A DNA stretch of 64,000 bases from positions 64,001 through 128,000 of the forward strand of contig JACVTC010000173.1 of the NCBI GenBank assembly GCA_016946835.1. The letters are read 5' to 3'. The notes below the pieces were generated by a model that saw only the letters and a program-made list of their open reading frames with translations, ran no database searches and was not told the DNA's origin. The stretch comes from Neocallimastix lanati (nom. inval.). Taxonomy: Eukaryota; Neocallimastigomycota; Neocallimastigomycetes; Neocallimastigales; Neocallimastigaceae. Shown in pieces: positions 45,322 through 55,588 of this stretch (position 1 is its first letter; each line of letters begins with the position of its first letter). The position numbers and the translations under genes were made by a program.

Positions 45322-45707
45322 ATAGTAATAGTAATAGTAATAGTAATAGTAATAGTAATAGTAATAGTAATAGTAATAGTAATAGTAATAGTAATAGTAA
45401 TAGTAATAGTAATGTAATAGTAATAGTAATAGTAATAGTAATAGTAATAGTAATAGTAATAGTAATAGTAATAGTAATAGTAATAGTAATAGTAATAGTA
45501 ATAGTAATAGTAATAGTAATGTAATAGTAATAGTAATAGTAATAGTAATAGTAATAGTAATAGTAATAGTAATAGTAATAGTAATAGTAATAGTAATAGT
45601 AATAGTAATAGTAATAGTAATAGTAATAGTAATAGTAATAGTAATAGTAATAGTAATAGTAATAGTAATAGTAATAGTAATAGTAATAGTAATAGTAATA
45701 GTAATAA
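45322..45707. repeat. AGTAAT hexanucleotide array, about 64 copies
   Basis: AGTAAT units run for about 385 bp. Two identical phase breaks (AATGTAATAG) occur near 45413 and 45520, about 107 bp apart, so a block of units was copied together. Read in any frame it gives poly-Tyr, poly-Leu or Ile-Thr peptides, which are not genes. Confidence 0.97.
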
Positions 45708-46713
45708 AACAAATTATTTTATTTAACTTTTGTTTATTTCTTTATACTGAAAAAAAAAAAAAAAACTAACTTCATTTTGCTATTGGAAGGGATAAACTAA
45801 AATATTTTTTTTTGGTATTGTTACCATGGAATAAAAAACTTTGATTTATAATAAAATTGTAAAATTCAGTTTTTCATTTATTGCTCTTATGAATGTCATA
45901 TGCTAATTTTATGATTTAAATCGATTCAAAATTTCTATTACAATACTATCTATATAAGTAGATATAAAAAAGAGTTTTTTTTTTTTTTTATTTTTTTTTT
46001 TTTTTTTATAAAATATATGTATAGCCTATGGTATCATCCATAAAACCTGTAGAATTTTAACTTGAATTTTAACTATATTAAAATGTTCATTTAAGCAAGT
46101 ATAAACTATTGGCGTATTTTATAACAATAAATAAAATGAAATGAAATAATTTTCTTTTTAAAAAAAGGAAAAATCATAAAAATTATTATTTATAATAACT
46201 AAACAGGAATTAAATGTAATAACATAAAATAATAAAAAAAAATAATAATAATAATAAAAAATTTTTTATTTTTAACATATTTACTTTAACCTATCTATAC
46301 TTTTTCAGTTTTATTATTTTAATATGAAAAAGTTATCAATAATTATTGATCCTTGATAAAAATAATCCACACCATTGATACGGAGGTAAATTTGACAGTT
46401 GTTTAAATCAATTAGCCTATTAATTTACTGAAAATGTGAATAAATAGTTTCTCTTTTATTTTTTTTTTAATACTATAGATATTATTTGTACTTTTTGAGT
46501 ATCATCATTATCATCATCACCTTAATTTTTATTATTATAACATTATGATTATTTACAAAATAAACGTGCTATTTATAGAATAATTATTATATATATTCGT
46601 TGTTGGTATATATGATAATTATAGCGCTATGAAAAAAAGAATTGCATTTCGCAATGAAGTTGCATTAATTTATATATAAATTAATGAAAATGTTAAACAT
46701 ATATATATTTATT

Positions 46714-46755
<42 letters not shown>

Positions 46756-47281
46756 CAAGAACTTTTACTAAAATATTTTATTTTTAATACATATATTTTA
46801 TTTATTTATTTATTTATATATTTATTTTCAGATATATAAAACTTCTAAATTTTAATTTTTATTTTAATATAAAAAATTTTTTTTTAAAAGAATGTATTTT
46901 ATTTAAGAATATTTAGAGAATATCTTTTTTATATATATTTAAAAAAATAATTTGTTTTATATATTTTAAAGATATATATAATTCTTTTTAATTTTTAATC
47001 TTTAATTTTTTTTTTTTTTTTATTAAATAAATTTTATAGATTTCAAGTATATTTTATTTTAAATAATTTTTATATATTTCAAGCATATATTTTATTTTAT
47101 TTTATTTTCATTAAAAATATATATATATAATGAAATTTTCAAAAATATTTTATTTTTAAAGAATATTGTTTTAATTTTTTTTTAAAACATATAAATTCAA
47201 AATAAGTCTATTGTAGATAGATAGTTTATGTGAAGAAGATTTCAAAATGTTTTTCTATTGTTTCAATAGTAAGAACTTAAT

Positions 47282-47395
47282 CTCAACATATGACAATAGT
47301 AGTGGAAAATTTTTTTCACTACTTAATCAAATAAATATCTCAACATATGACAATAGTAGTGGAAAATTTTTTTCACTACTTAATCAAATAAATAT
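47282..47395 (+). repeat. 57-bp tandem repeat, two copies, each with a hairpin
   Basis: Two head-to-tail copies, offset 57 bp, contain CTCAACATATGACAATAG and then a self-complementary core AGTAGTG...CACTACT around an A/T-rich loop. The period is 19 codons and one plus-strand frame (47247-47432) stays open through both copies, but it is short and unrecognised. It lies between the copia tail and the AT-rich spacer and could be part of that element's terminal region. Confidence 0.8.
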
Positions 47396-47501
47396 AAATA
47401 ATGCAACGTTTGGATCTTTAAGAATATGTTAAGAAATAAAAGCGAAAAATAAGAAGAAACCCATAAAATATGATAATACTATAAAAGTTTTAATACTGAA
47501 A

Positions 47502-47576
47502 TTATGGAATTCTGGAACAGACGATTAGGCCATTTCTAAATAGATCTCTAATGTGGTGGTATTTGATATCTATATG
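47502..47576 (-). pseudogene. C-terminal end of the copia RNase H, cut off by the Ty3 insertion
   Basis: Read on the minus strand from the target-site duplication, this gives HIDIKYHHIRDLFRNGLIVC and then SRIP and a TAA stop at 47502-47504. HIDIKYHHIRDL is the conserved end of Ty1/copia RNase H. It continues the frame that stops at the other side of the Ty3 element (54317), where the translation ends in KTK. The element's remaining 3' end and LTR were not recognised. Confidence 0.85.
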
Positions 47577-47581
47577 CTTTG
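47577..47581. repeat. target-site duplication CTTTG (left copy)
   Basis: CTTTG directly precedes the 5' LTR and recurs at 54312-54316 directly after the 3' LTR. Five base pairs is the usual duplication size for Ty3/gypsy integrases. Confidence 0.9.
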
Positions 47582-48355
47582 TGTAAAGATATTATTAATA
47601 TCTTTATAAATTTTAATTAAATTTAATCATAAATTTAAGTAAAATTGAAATAAATCTATTAAAAATCACGTGTATAAAATTATTGCAAATAATTTTAAAC
47701 AAAACTTCGACTTCTTCCCAATCATATTAATAAATTAAAAATTTCTCTTGTGAAACTAGTAATTGAAAATCATTTCTTTTTATGTAATTTAATTTAAATA
47801 ATAAGAGTTAAGGTTTTTTACAAGATAAATTAACAACATGAAACTATGCAATTAGTCATGTTGAAACTTGCGGCATTTTATGCTAAAATCATATTAAATA
47901 ATTATGACAACTTTTATATTAATTTTAAATAGAAAATATAATAAGAATTTATTAATAATATTTAAATAATAAATAAATAATAAATGAGCTCGATTGAAAT
48001 TGTTTATATTTATTTTAGTTATTAATTATAATTCTCTTTATTCAGTAATAGTTAATTATTTATTATTAGTTTAGGTTAGTATTGTTTTTAAATAAATAGT
48101 TAGATAATATAATTCAATAGGAATTATATATTCTAAATGTAATAAGATAAAAATATAAATAGTTAACCAAATTTCATGTATTTTAATCGATGTAATTGTT
48201 ATTAACGATTTATTGTTAATAACACTAATAATTAATAAAGATTATTTTAAAATCTAAATATAATAAAACTTATTTGTTTATAAAACATTTTTGTGTTATT
48301 TAGTGTTATTATAATTTTTGACTTATAATCTATTTTTTTAAATCAAAACTTTATA
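47582..48355 (+). repeat. 5' LTR of the Ty3/gypsy element (774 bp)
   Basis: It begins TGTAAAGATATTATTAAT and ends AATCAAAACTTTATA. A TATAAAT box lies at 48154-48160. If transcription starts at 48192, as the complementarity to the primer-binding site suggests, U3 would be about 610 bp and R-U5 about 164 bp. A 9-bp inverted repeat GTTATTAAC/GTTAATAAC follows that point. Confidence 0.95.
48192..48202 (+). promoter_or_regulatory. predicted self-primer at the 5' end of the Ty3 transcript
   Basis: GTAATTGTTAT is the exact reverse complement of the 11 nt directly after the LTR (48356-48366). It lies about 38 bp downstream of a TATAAAT box (48154-48160), a plausible distance for a transcription start. 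In Tf1/sushi-type elements the first 11 nt of the mRNA serve as the reverse-transcription primer. That role here is inferred from position and complementarity. Confidence 0.6.
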
Positions 48356-48366
48356 ATAACAATTAC
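48356..48366 (+). promoter_or_regulatory. primer-binding site of the Ty3 element (self-priming type)
   Basis: ATAACAATTAC immediately follows the 5' LTR, the position of a retrotransposon primer-binding site. It matches the reverse complement of LTR positions 48192-48202 over all 11 bases. I see no obvious 3' tRNA tail complement (no TGG start). Confidence 0.6.
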
Positions 48367-48787
48367 CTTTTTCTCTCAATAAAATACGTTATAAGTCAAG
48401 ATTACAACACGTGATACGTTAACAGTGGCTTGTGTGTGGCTTGATTCAAAATATTTTTTTACCAGTTTTAGATTATTGCTACCAGTTTCAGAATATTGCC
48501 ACCAGCTCTATAATATTGCTACCGAAATTACAATTACACGTCTTAGAACAAGATTCGAAAAACCATAAACCTTTAATATTTTAATTTATAACGTTACGTT
48601 TACTCGACAGCACCGCTTCAAAGGATAGAGCTAGATCGACTAGATGAAAAAACATTATAGTTTGAAATATTTATTTGTTTGATATTTTTGTTAAAGAGAT
48701 TGCAAAAATTTAAGTCAATTTAAAATAATCAAATTGGAGGGATTTAACAACCTAATAAGAAGATTCGAAGACCTTAACCTGCAAGAA

Positions 48788-51700
48788 ATGAATCAAGAGA
48801 ATCATCAAGTTCTGCCCCGTAACAATCAAAAGATTGTTAACGAACCACCGCTATTTTCTGGAATCAAGAAGGACTTTGATGGCTTCCTTACAAGAGCTGA
48901 AATAGCTATGGAAGCCAATCCACAAGGTTTCAATAACGACCATACAAAGGTCAGATTTATAATTTCTTATCTTGTCGGTGATCCCTTGATATGGGCCTCA
49001 AACTTGCGAAGAAATAATGATCCCCTGCTCAATGTTTATGAAGATTTTATTCAAGAATTAAGAAATCAATTTGGAGAGCAGGACATGAGCACAGTTGTCG
49101 CAAACGGTAAATTATGCAGCATCCGACAACATAAATTTGGTCATGTTAGTGAGTATATAAATGAATTTAATAAAATCAGCAGACATTCAGATTTTAACGA
49201 TTCTGCTAAGATTTATATGTTTGTAAAAGGACTTCACTACAAGATGAGGGAGCACCTTGCAGTGGTAAATCCAAATCCCAACAACTTAAGAAGACTTTTC
49301 ACTGATGTCCTTAGTATCGAAAGCTTAACTAAGAGACATGAAATAAATGAATTTTTCTATCATAATTATTACCATCGTAAGGAAATAAATAATAATAATC
49401 ATGCGTCTACTAGTGACCCAATGGAAATAGATTTATACAGAATTAAGAGAGGACAAACGAATACAAGTTACTTCCCTTCTAACCAGAAATTATATCAAGA
49501 AAACTCGAATTCAAGAGATGAAGAAAGAAGGAAAGGATTGTGCTATTATTGTAAAAAACCAGGTCATCGCTATTTTAACTGTCCAAATAAGAAGAAACCT
49601 GCCGGAGTCAAGATTATCAGTAAACAAGAAAACACCGCTACCACACCCTCAAGTAGTTTAAGAAGAATTAGAAGAATCAACAGCCAAGAAGATATTGTCA
49701 AAGTTAGAAAAATCGTGGAAGAACAAAACTCACTTTTGACAAAGAAAAGTAATATCATTGATTTCTATATTAAAACAAACGATATAGAAGAAGTAAAAGC
49801 AAGAGTTCTGATCGATTCTGGTTCTGATCTTAATTTTATCCATCCTGAATTCGCTAAAGCCTTTGGAATTAAAACAAAAGAAATCGAAGAACCTTTCCGT
49901 GTTACTGGTCTTGGATATGGTGTTTCATCAGTAAAAAAGGAAACTGAGAAATGCGTTCTTCGTTTAAGGAACCACTTGGAAACGATTCAACTCTATGTTC
50001 TCAGGATTCCTGATGTTGATATTATCTTGGGTTTACCATGGATCAATAAGCACTCCCCCTACAACTACCATGACGCAAAGAAGATTTCTTTCGGATCCGG
50101 TTTCTGTGCAAGACATTGTAACAATGGTAAAAGAAAAAGGAAAAACAAGAACAAGAAAAGGAACAAAGGAAAAGAACCTGCTGCCAACCTAGAAGAAAAC
50201 AAAGTTATTATTGAAGAATCAAGAAAAAGAAAACCTCTCTTTGACTCTGATTCCGACTCTGACTCAGAAGAAGAAATTTCTATTCGTGGCCGCCGAACTC
50301 GTATTAGAACTTGCTCTGAATTTAATAATTATGATAGTGATAGTGATAACTTTAGCGATAGTGATGATATTATTGTTATGAATTGTGATAGTAAAATTAG
50401 TACTAATAGTTTAAGGATTTTAAAGAAAATTTGTGAATCTAGTAAATGTAAGAAATTAAATGTAATTGAAAAATGTAATGATGAAGATAATAATTTAAAT
50501 AAAGATGGTGAAAAGGTCGAAGTACCTGAAATCTATTTGATGTTTAAAGAAGTGTTTAATGAAAATAATTGTAATGTGTTACCTCCGCATCGTAATTATG
50601 ATTGTGAAATTAAATTAAAAGATAATTGTAGTCTATTTTATGGTCCGTTGTACCCTTTAACTGAAACGGAGAGAGAAGAATTAAAGAAATATTTAGAAGA
50701 GAATTTAAAAAAGGGTTTTATTAGGAAATCTTCTTCTCCTGCTGGTGCACCTATTTTATTTGTTAGAAAAAAGGATGGTACTTATAGACTAGTTATTGAT
50801 TATAGAAAATTGAACGAAATGACCATCCGTAACTCTTATCCACTTCCTTTAATTAGTGAATTGTTGGATAGAGTTAAAGGTGCTAAATATTTTACTAAGT
50901 TAGATTTAAAATCTGCTTATAACTTAGTAAGAATTAAAGAAGGTGACGAGTACAAAACTGCCTTTCGTACAAGATACGGGCACTTTGAATATCTCGTTAT
51001 GCCTTTTGGGCTTAAGAATGCCCCTGCTACATTCCAACATTTTATAAATGATGTTCTCAGTGATTACTTAGATGATTTTGTAATCTCTTACATTGATGAC
51101 ATTTTAATTTATTCTAATACTTTAGAAGAACATCATGTACATGTTAAGAAAGTTTTAAGAAAATTGTTAGAGAATCATTTAGTTGTTAAATTAGAAAAGT
51201 GTGAATTTGATGTAACTGAAACTACCTTTCTTGGTTATGTTTTATCAAGAGATGGAATTAAAATGGATAAAGAAAAAGTTAAAGCAATTTTAGATTGGCC
51301 TGTTCCAACAAACGTTAAAGAAATTCAATCGTTTATTGGACTTTGTAATTATTACAGAATTTTTATTAAAGACTTTGCGAAAATTGCAAATCCTCTCCAC
51401 AAATTAACTAGAAAAAATGTTCCTTTTAATTGGAGTTCTGAACAACAAAAAGCGTTTGATACTTTAAAAGAATTATTTACTACTGCTCCTATTTTGAAAC
51501 ATCCTGATAGCAACAAACAATTCATTGTTGAAACTGATGCTAGTAATTTTGCTGTTGGTGCAATTCTTTCTCAGGAATTTGATGGGCATTTGCATCCAAT
51601 TGCTTTTATTTCTACTAGCTTAACTAAATCCCAAAGAAATTACCCTATCTATGACAAAGAACTTCTTGCTATTAAAGTTGCATTGGAAGGATGGAGACAT

Positions 51701-53500
51701 TACTTAGAAGGAGCTCGCCATCAGTTTATTATTTATACTGATCATAAGAATTTAACTTTCCCTCGAAAACCTGAACTTCTTTCCCAACGCCAAATTCGTT
51801 GGTATGAATTCTTATCTAGATTTGATTTTAAACTAATTTACAGAGCTGGTAAAAAGTCAGGTAAACCAGATATTTTATCAAGACGTAGTGATCATTTATT
51901 TGCTAGTGTTCGTCCTATTTCATGCGTTATTAATTCATGTAGTTTTAAGAATGATTCTTTAATCTCCTCTATTCATGATTCTCTAGCTAATGATGAATTC
52001 TATTGCAAAATAACTGATTTTCTTAAAAATGATAAATCAAAAGATCCCCCTTTTAGTAAAATCGATAAATTTTCTCTTGACAAAAATGGTTATTTACTTT
52101 TTGAAAATTTAATTTATGTTCCCAATAAAATTAGAATAAGAGTTTTAGAACTCCATCATGACTCTATTTCTGCTGGTCATTTTGGAATTAATAAAACTAT
52201 TGAACTTATTTCTCGTAATTTCTGGTGGCCTAAATTACAAAAAGATGTTAAAATGTTTATTAAATCTTGTGAAATTTGTTCAAAATCCAAAATCCCAAGA
52301 CATAAGCCATATGGTTTACTTTCTCCACTTTCTACACCAAATAGAGCCTGGTCTGCTATCTCTATGGATTTTATTGTTGAACTTCCGAAATCCAAAGATA
52401 TGACCACTATAATGGTTGTTGTGGATCGCTTAACTAAAATGGCTCATTTTATACCTTTTAGATGTCTTCCTACTGCTTCTATTGCTGCTGATTCTTTCAT
52501 TGCTAATATTTTTAAACTTCATGGTTTCCCCGATTCTATTATTTCTGATCGTGGTTCTCAGTTTACCTCTGATTTTTGGAATCGTCTTTGCTCTCTTTTA
52601 AATATTAAGCATTCTTTTTCTACTGCTTATCACCCGCAGACCGATGGTCAAACGGAGAGGGTGAATTCGATATTGGAACAATATCTTCGTTGTTTCATCA
52701 ATGAAAAGCAAAATAACTGGCTTGATTTATTACCTTTTGCAGAATTTTCCTATAATAATACTTTACAACAGTCAATAAATCAATCACCATTTTTTGCAAA
52801 TTATGGTTTTAATCCGAAATTTAATCCTGAAATTCCTTCAAATGAGAATCCGCATAGAGCTGAGAAAAGAATATTAAATATTAATGAAAACATTAAATTT
52901 TTAAAAGAAAACTTAGAGCAAGCAAAAAAGACTTATAAGAAATATGCAGATCTGAAAAGAATGGATTCTCCAGATTTTAAAGTAGGAAATAAAGTTTATC
53001 TTTTAAAGGGTAATACAACAAAGAAAAATAGAAAATTATCTGATCAACTAATAGGACCTTTTGAAATAATAAGAAAAGTTAGTGACTTAGCGTACGAACT
53101 TAAACTTCCTAATAATATGCGTTGTCACCCTGTATTTCATGTTTCACTTCTCGAACCTTACCATGAAAATGAATTTTCAAACAGAAGAAATACTCGTAGA
53201 AGAAATATTAATCTTAATACGGATACAATTGATAGAACTCCTGAAAGAATAATTAAAATGAAAACCTTTAACAATAAGAATCGTTACTTGATTAAATGGA
53301 AAGGATGCGATTTTAGTGAAAATACTTGGATTGATGAAGATCAAATTCTTGATAGACAATTAATACAAGAATATTACAGAAAAGAAAAGAAGAACAAATC
53401 TTCGAATGTTAACAACGAATTCTGTCAACCACCTGATGATGCAAACGAGTACTATGTTAGACATAAATATCAACCTTTTGTAATTGATCTTCCTTCTTAA
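48788..53500 (+). CDS. Ty3/gypsy Gag-Pol polyprotein with chromodomain
   Basis: A single frame encodes capsid-type Gag, the nucleocapsid knuckle CYYCKKPGHRYFNC (about residue 252), aspartic protease with DSG (about 342) and ILGLPW, reverse transcriptase with YIDD (about 768), and RNase H with ETDASNFAVGA and YTDHKNL. The integrase has an HHCC zinc motif (about 1121-1160), catalytic Asp in SMDFIVEL and ISDRGSQF and Glu in GQTERVNS, and a C-terminal chromodomain with YLIKWKGCDFSENTWIDE (about 1490-1530). I start at the first ATG (1570 aa). The frame is open back to 48695 without an ATG, so a non-ATG start such as TTG at 48734 cannot be excluded. Gag and Pol lie in one frame with no stop or shift, as in Tf1/sushi elements. 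All catalytic residues I can check are present. Confidence 0.95.
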   Translation: MNQENHQVLPRNNQKIVNEPPLFSGIKKDFDGFLTRAEIAMEANPQGFNNDHTKVRFIISYLVGDPLIWASNLRRNNDPLLNVYEDFIQELRNQFGEQDMSTVVANGKLCSIRQHKFGHVSEYINEFNKISRHSDFNDSAKIYMFVKGLHYKMREHLAVVNPNPNNLRRLFTDVLSIESLTKRHEINEFFYHNYYHRKEINNNNHASTSDPMEIDLYRIKRGQTNTSYFPSNQKLYQENSNSRDEERRKGLCYYCKKPGHRYFNCPNKKKPAGVKIISKQENTATTPSSSLRRIRRINSQEDIVKVRKIVEEQNSLLTKKSNIIDFYIKTNDIEEVKARVLIDSGSDLNFIHPEFAKAFGIKTKEIEEPFRVTGLGYGVSSVKKETEKCVLRLRNHLETIQLYVLRIPDVDIILGLPWINKHSPYNYHDAKKISFGSGFCARHCNNGKRKRKNKNKKRNKGKEPAANLEENKVIIEESRKRKPLFDSDSDSDSEEEISIRGRRTRIRTCSEFNNYDSDSDNFSDSDDIIVMNCDSKISTNSLRILKKICESSKCKKLNVIEKCNDEDNNLNKDGEKVEVPEIYLMFKEVFNENNCNVLPPHRNYDCEIKLKDNCSLFYGPLYPLTETEREELKKYLEENLKKGFIRKSSSPAGAPILFVRKKDGTYRLVIDYRKLNEMTIRNSYPLPLISELLDRVKGAKYFTKLDLKSAYNLVRIKEGDEYKTAFRTRYGHFEYLVMPFGLKNAPATFQHFINDVLSDYLDDFVISYIDDILIYSNTLEEHHVHVKKVLRKLLENHLVVKLEKCEFDVTETTFLGYVLSRDGIKMDKEKVKAILDWPVPTNVKEIQSFIGLCNYYRIFIKDFAKIANPLHKLTRKNVPFNWSSEQQKAFDTLKELFTTAPILKHPDSNKQFIVETDASNFAVGAILSQEFDGHLHPIAFISTSLTKSQRNYPIYDKELLAIKVALEGWRHYLEGARHQFIIYTDHKNLTFPRKPELLSQRQIRWYEFLSRFDFKLIYRAGKKSGKPDILSRRSDHLFASVRPISCVINSCSFKNDSLISSIHDSLANDEFYCKITDFLKNDKSKDPPFSKIDKFSLDKNGYLLFENLIYVPNKIRIRVLELHHDSISAGHFGINKTIELISRNFWWPKLQKDVKMFIKSCEICSKSKIPRHKPYGLLSPLSTPNRAWSAISMDFIVELPKSKDMTTIMVVVDRLTKMAHFIPFRCLPTASIAADSFIANIFKLHGFPDSIISDRGSQFTSDFWNRLCSLLNIKHSFSTAYHPQTDGQTERVNSILEQYLRCFINEKQNNWLDLLPFAEFSYNNTLQQSINQSPFFANYGFNPKFNPEIPSNENPHRAEKRILNINENIKFLKENLEQAKKTYKKYADLKRMDSPDFKVGNKVYLLKGNTTKKNRKLSDQLIGPFEIIRKVSDLAYELKLPNNMRCHPVFHVSLLEPYHENEFSNRRNTRRRNINLNTDTIDRTPERIIKMKTFNNKNRYLIKWKGCDFSENTWIDEDQILDRQLIQEYYRKEKKNKSSNVNNEFCQPPDDANEYYVRHKYQPFVIDLPS

Positions 53501-53523
53501 AGTTAATCTCGCAGGAGCTCGAC

Positions 53524-53537
53524 TTAAGGGGCGAGAT
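53524..53537 (+). promoter_or_regulatory. polypurine tract of the Ty3 element
   Basis: TTAAGGGGCGAGAT directly precedes the TG of the 3' LTR, where plus-strand DNA synthesis is primed. Confidence 0.75.
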
Positions 53538-54311
53538 TGTAAAGATATTATTAATATCTTTATAAATTTTAATTAAATTTAATCATAAATTTAAGTAAAA
53601 TTGAAATAAATCTATTAAAAATCACGTGTATAAAATTATTGCAAATAATTTTAAACAAAACTTCGACTTCTTCCCAATCATATTAATAAATTAAAAATTT
53701 CTCTTGTGAAACTAGTAATTGAAAATCATTTCTTTTTATGTAATTTAATTTAAATAATAAGAGTTAAGGTTTTTTACAAGATAAATTAACAACATGAAAC
53801 TATGCAATTAGTCATGTTGAAACTTGCGGCATTTTATGCTAAAATCATATTAAATAATTATGACAACTTTTATATTAATTTTAAATAGAAAATATAATAA
53901 GAATTTATTAATAATATTTAAATAATAAATAAATAATAAATGAGCTCGATTGAAATTGTTTATATTTATTTTAGTTATTAATTATAATTCTCTTTATTCA
54001 GTAATAGTTAATTATTTATTATTAGTTTAGGTTAGTATTGTTTTTAAATAAATAGTTAGATAATATAATTCAATAGGAATTATATATTCTAAATGTAATA
54101 AGATAAAAATATAAATAGTTAACCAAATTTCATGTATTTTAATCGATGTAATTGTTATTAACGATTTATTGTTAATAACACTAATAATTAATAAAGATTA
54201 TTTTAAAATCTAAATATAATAAAACTTATTTGTTTATAAAACATTTTTGTGTTATTTAGTGTTATTATAATTTTTGACTTATAATCTATTTTTTTAAATC
54301 AAAACTTTATA
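53538..54311 (+). repeat. 3' LTR of the Ty3/gypsy element (774 bp)
   Basis: It has the same length and the same sequence as the 5' LTR wherever I compared the two, ending CTTTATA before the CTTTG target duplication at 54312-54316. Confidence 0.95.
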
Positions 54312-54316
54312 CTTTG

Positions 54317-55579
54317 TTTTTATGTTAATAGATTGATTTTGACAATTGTATATCGCAGCTTTATTGTCTATATTTATTGTAGCGTAATCAATTTTTATAT
54401 TCAATTCCTTAAGGAAATTTATATACCAAAGACATTGTTTAGTGCAATCGCTGTCGATATAGCTACTACATGTTGTAGTTTGGAACACAAACTTGTTGGT
54501 GATGTTTCTATCATTAACAAAAAACCTAAGGTGGATTTTCTGGAATTGATATCACTGGATTAATCGGCATCAGCAAAGACTCTCAAAATGCTACTATTTG
54601 TAAATTTTATTCTATAATTTTCGGTTCCTTTTAAGTATTTGAAGATCCGTATTACGTTGTACCAATCTTCAAATATTGGATTTTTATTTTTTCTAGTTGC
54701 TCTTCTTCAGAAAAAAGAATATCTAGTTTAGTACAGACGACAAGGTATAACAAATTCCATATTGCACTCCTATAAGTCATTTCGTTAAACATTTTATTTT
54801 TTAATCTTGTATTTTCTACTGGCCTTAGATTTCTTATCGGTGTACAGTTGGATAGGTTGTATTTATTTAGAATTTCTTTTATATATCCCCTCTGGTGAAT
54901 AATGTAACCATCAATGCATTTTTCAAATTTTATTCCAATGAGGAAATTTATATTACCTATATCTTTAAAATTAAAATTGGATTTTATCCGTTTCTTTACA
55001 TATATTACCTCTTCACCATTACCTGATAATAGTATATCATCAACGTATACGACGAGGATACAAACTATGTCTTTTTGTTCATTCTTTTTAACATAAGCAC
55101 AAGGTTCTCTTAATAGTCTTCTGAACTTCATGTTTAATAACATATTATTTAATTTTTCGTTCCACTGACGACCTGCTTGTTTTAGGTTGTGTAACGCTTT
55201 ATTTAACTTCCAGTAGATTTTCTCTGATACCGGATAGTTCTTGTGGCCTCATATAAGTATCTTCGTATAACTCAGCGTTCAGGTATGCCGTATTGATATC
55301 CAGTTGAAAAATTTTGAAAATTTTCTGTATTGATATAGCGATAATTATTCGAAGAGAATCTTGTTTTAAGGTTGGGGAAAACGTGTATATGTAGTCGATC
55401 CCGTAGCGTTGTGAAAATCCTCTTGCTACAAGTCTGGCTTTGCGTTTAATTATATTTCCGTTGTTATATCGTTTGTATTTGAACACCCATTTACAAGTTA
55501 CTATATTTGCTCCATTAGGTATATTTTTTATAAGTTTGAATACATTTATCTTCTTTATGTTGTCTAGTTCGTCATTCAC
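54317..55579 (-). pseudogene. copia reverse transcriptase and RNase H (broken)
   Basis: From 55579 the frame reads CKWVFKYKRY, RLVARGFSQRYGIDY, FSPTLKQDSLRIIIAI and QLDINTAYLNAEL, the fingers/palm of copia RT, then shifts near 55200. It resumes with NLKQAGRQWNEKL and continues through VVYVDDILLSGN (active-site YVDD) to about 54652. RNase H follows with an ADAD-stop-SSDINSRKSTLGF pattern, where a Trp codon has become TAA, and ends at KTK where the Ty3 element begins. At least two stops or shifts make it non-functional. Confidence 0.88.
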
Positions 55580-55588
55580 TACTTTTAA

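Larger units (their letters stand above)
44357..47501. other. spacer with hexanucleotide array and AT-rich sequence
   Basis: No gene is supported. The hexanucleotide array and a 57-bp hairpin repeat are listed separately. Long T runs occur near 45974-46007 and 46719-46755. The right-hand part may include terminal sequence of the copia relic, but I could not recognise its LTR. Confidence 0.65.
47582..54311 (+). mobile_element. intact Ty3/gypsy chromovirus LTR retrotransposon
   Basis: The element is 6730 bp with 774-bp direct LTRs, TGTAAAG at the start and CTTTATA at the end, flanked by 5-bp duplications CTTTG. It has one uninterrupted Gag-Pol frame, a primer-binding site directly after the 5' LTR and a polypurine tract directly before the 3' LTR. 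The two LTRs showed no difference where I compared them, so insertion is recent and the copy may be active. It interrupts the RNase H region of an older copia element. The chromodomain at the Pol C-terminus places it among chromoviruses. Confidence 0.95.

Noticed and set aside
45322-45707. CRISPR array or telomere repeat
   Set aside because: There are no unique spacers between repeats, and the unit AGTAAT is a microsatellite that does not resemble TTAGGG-type telomere repeats.
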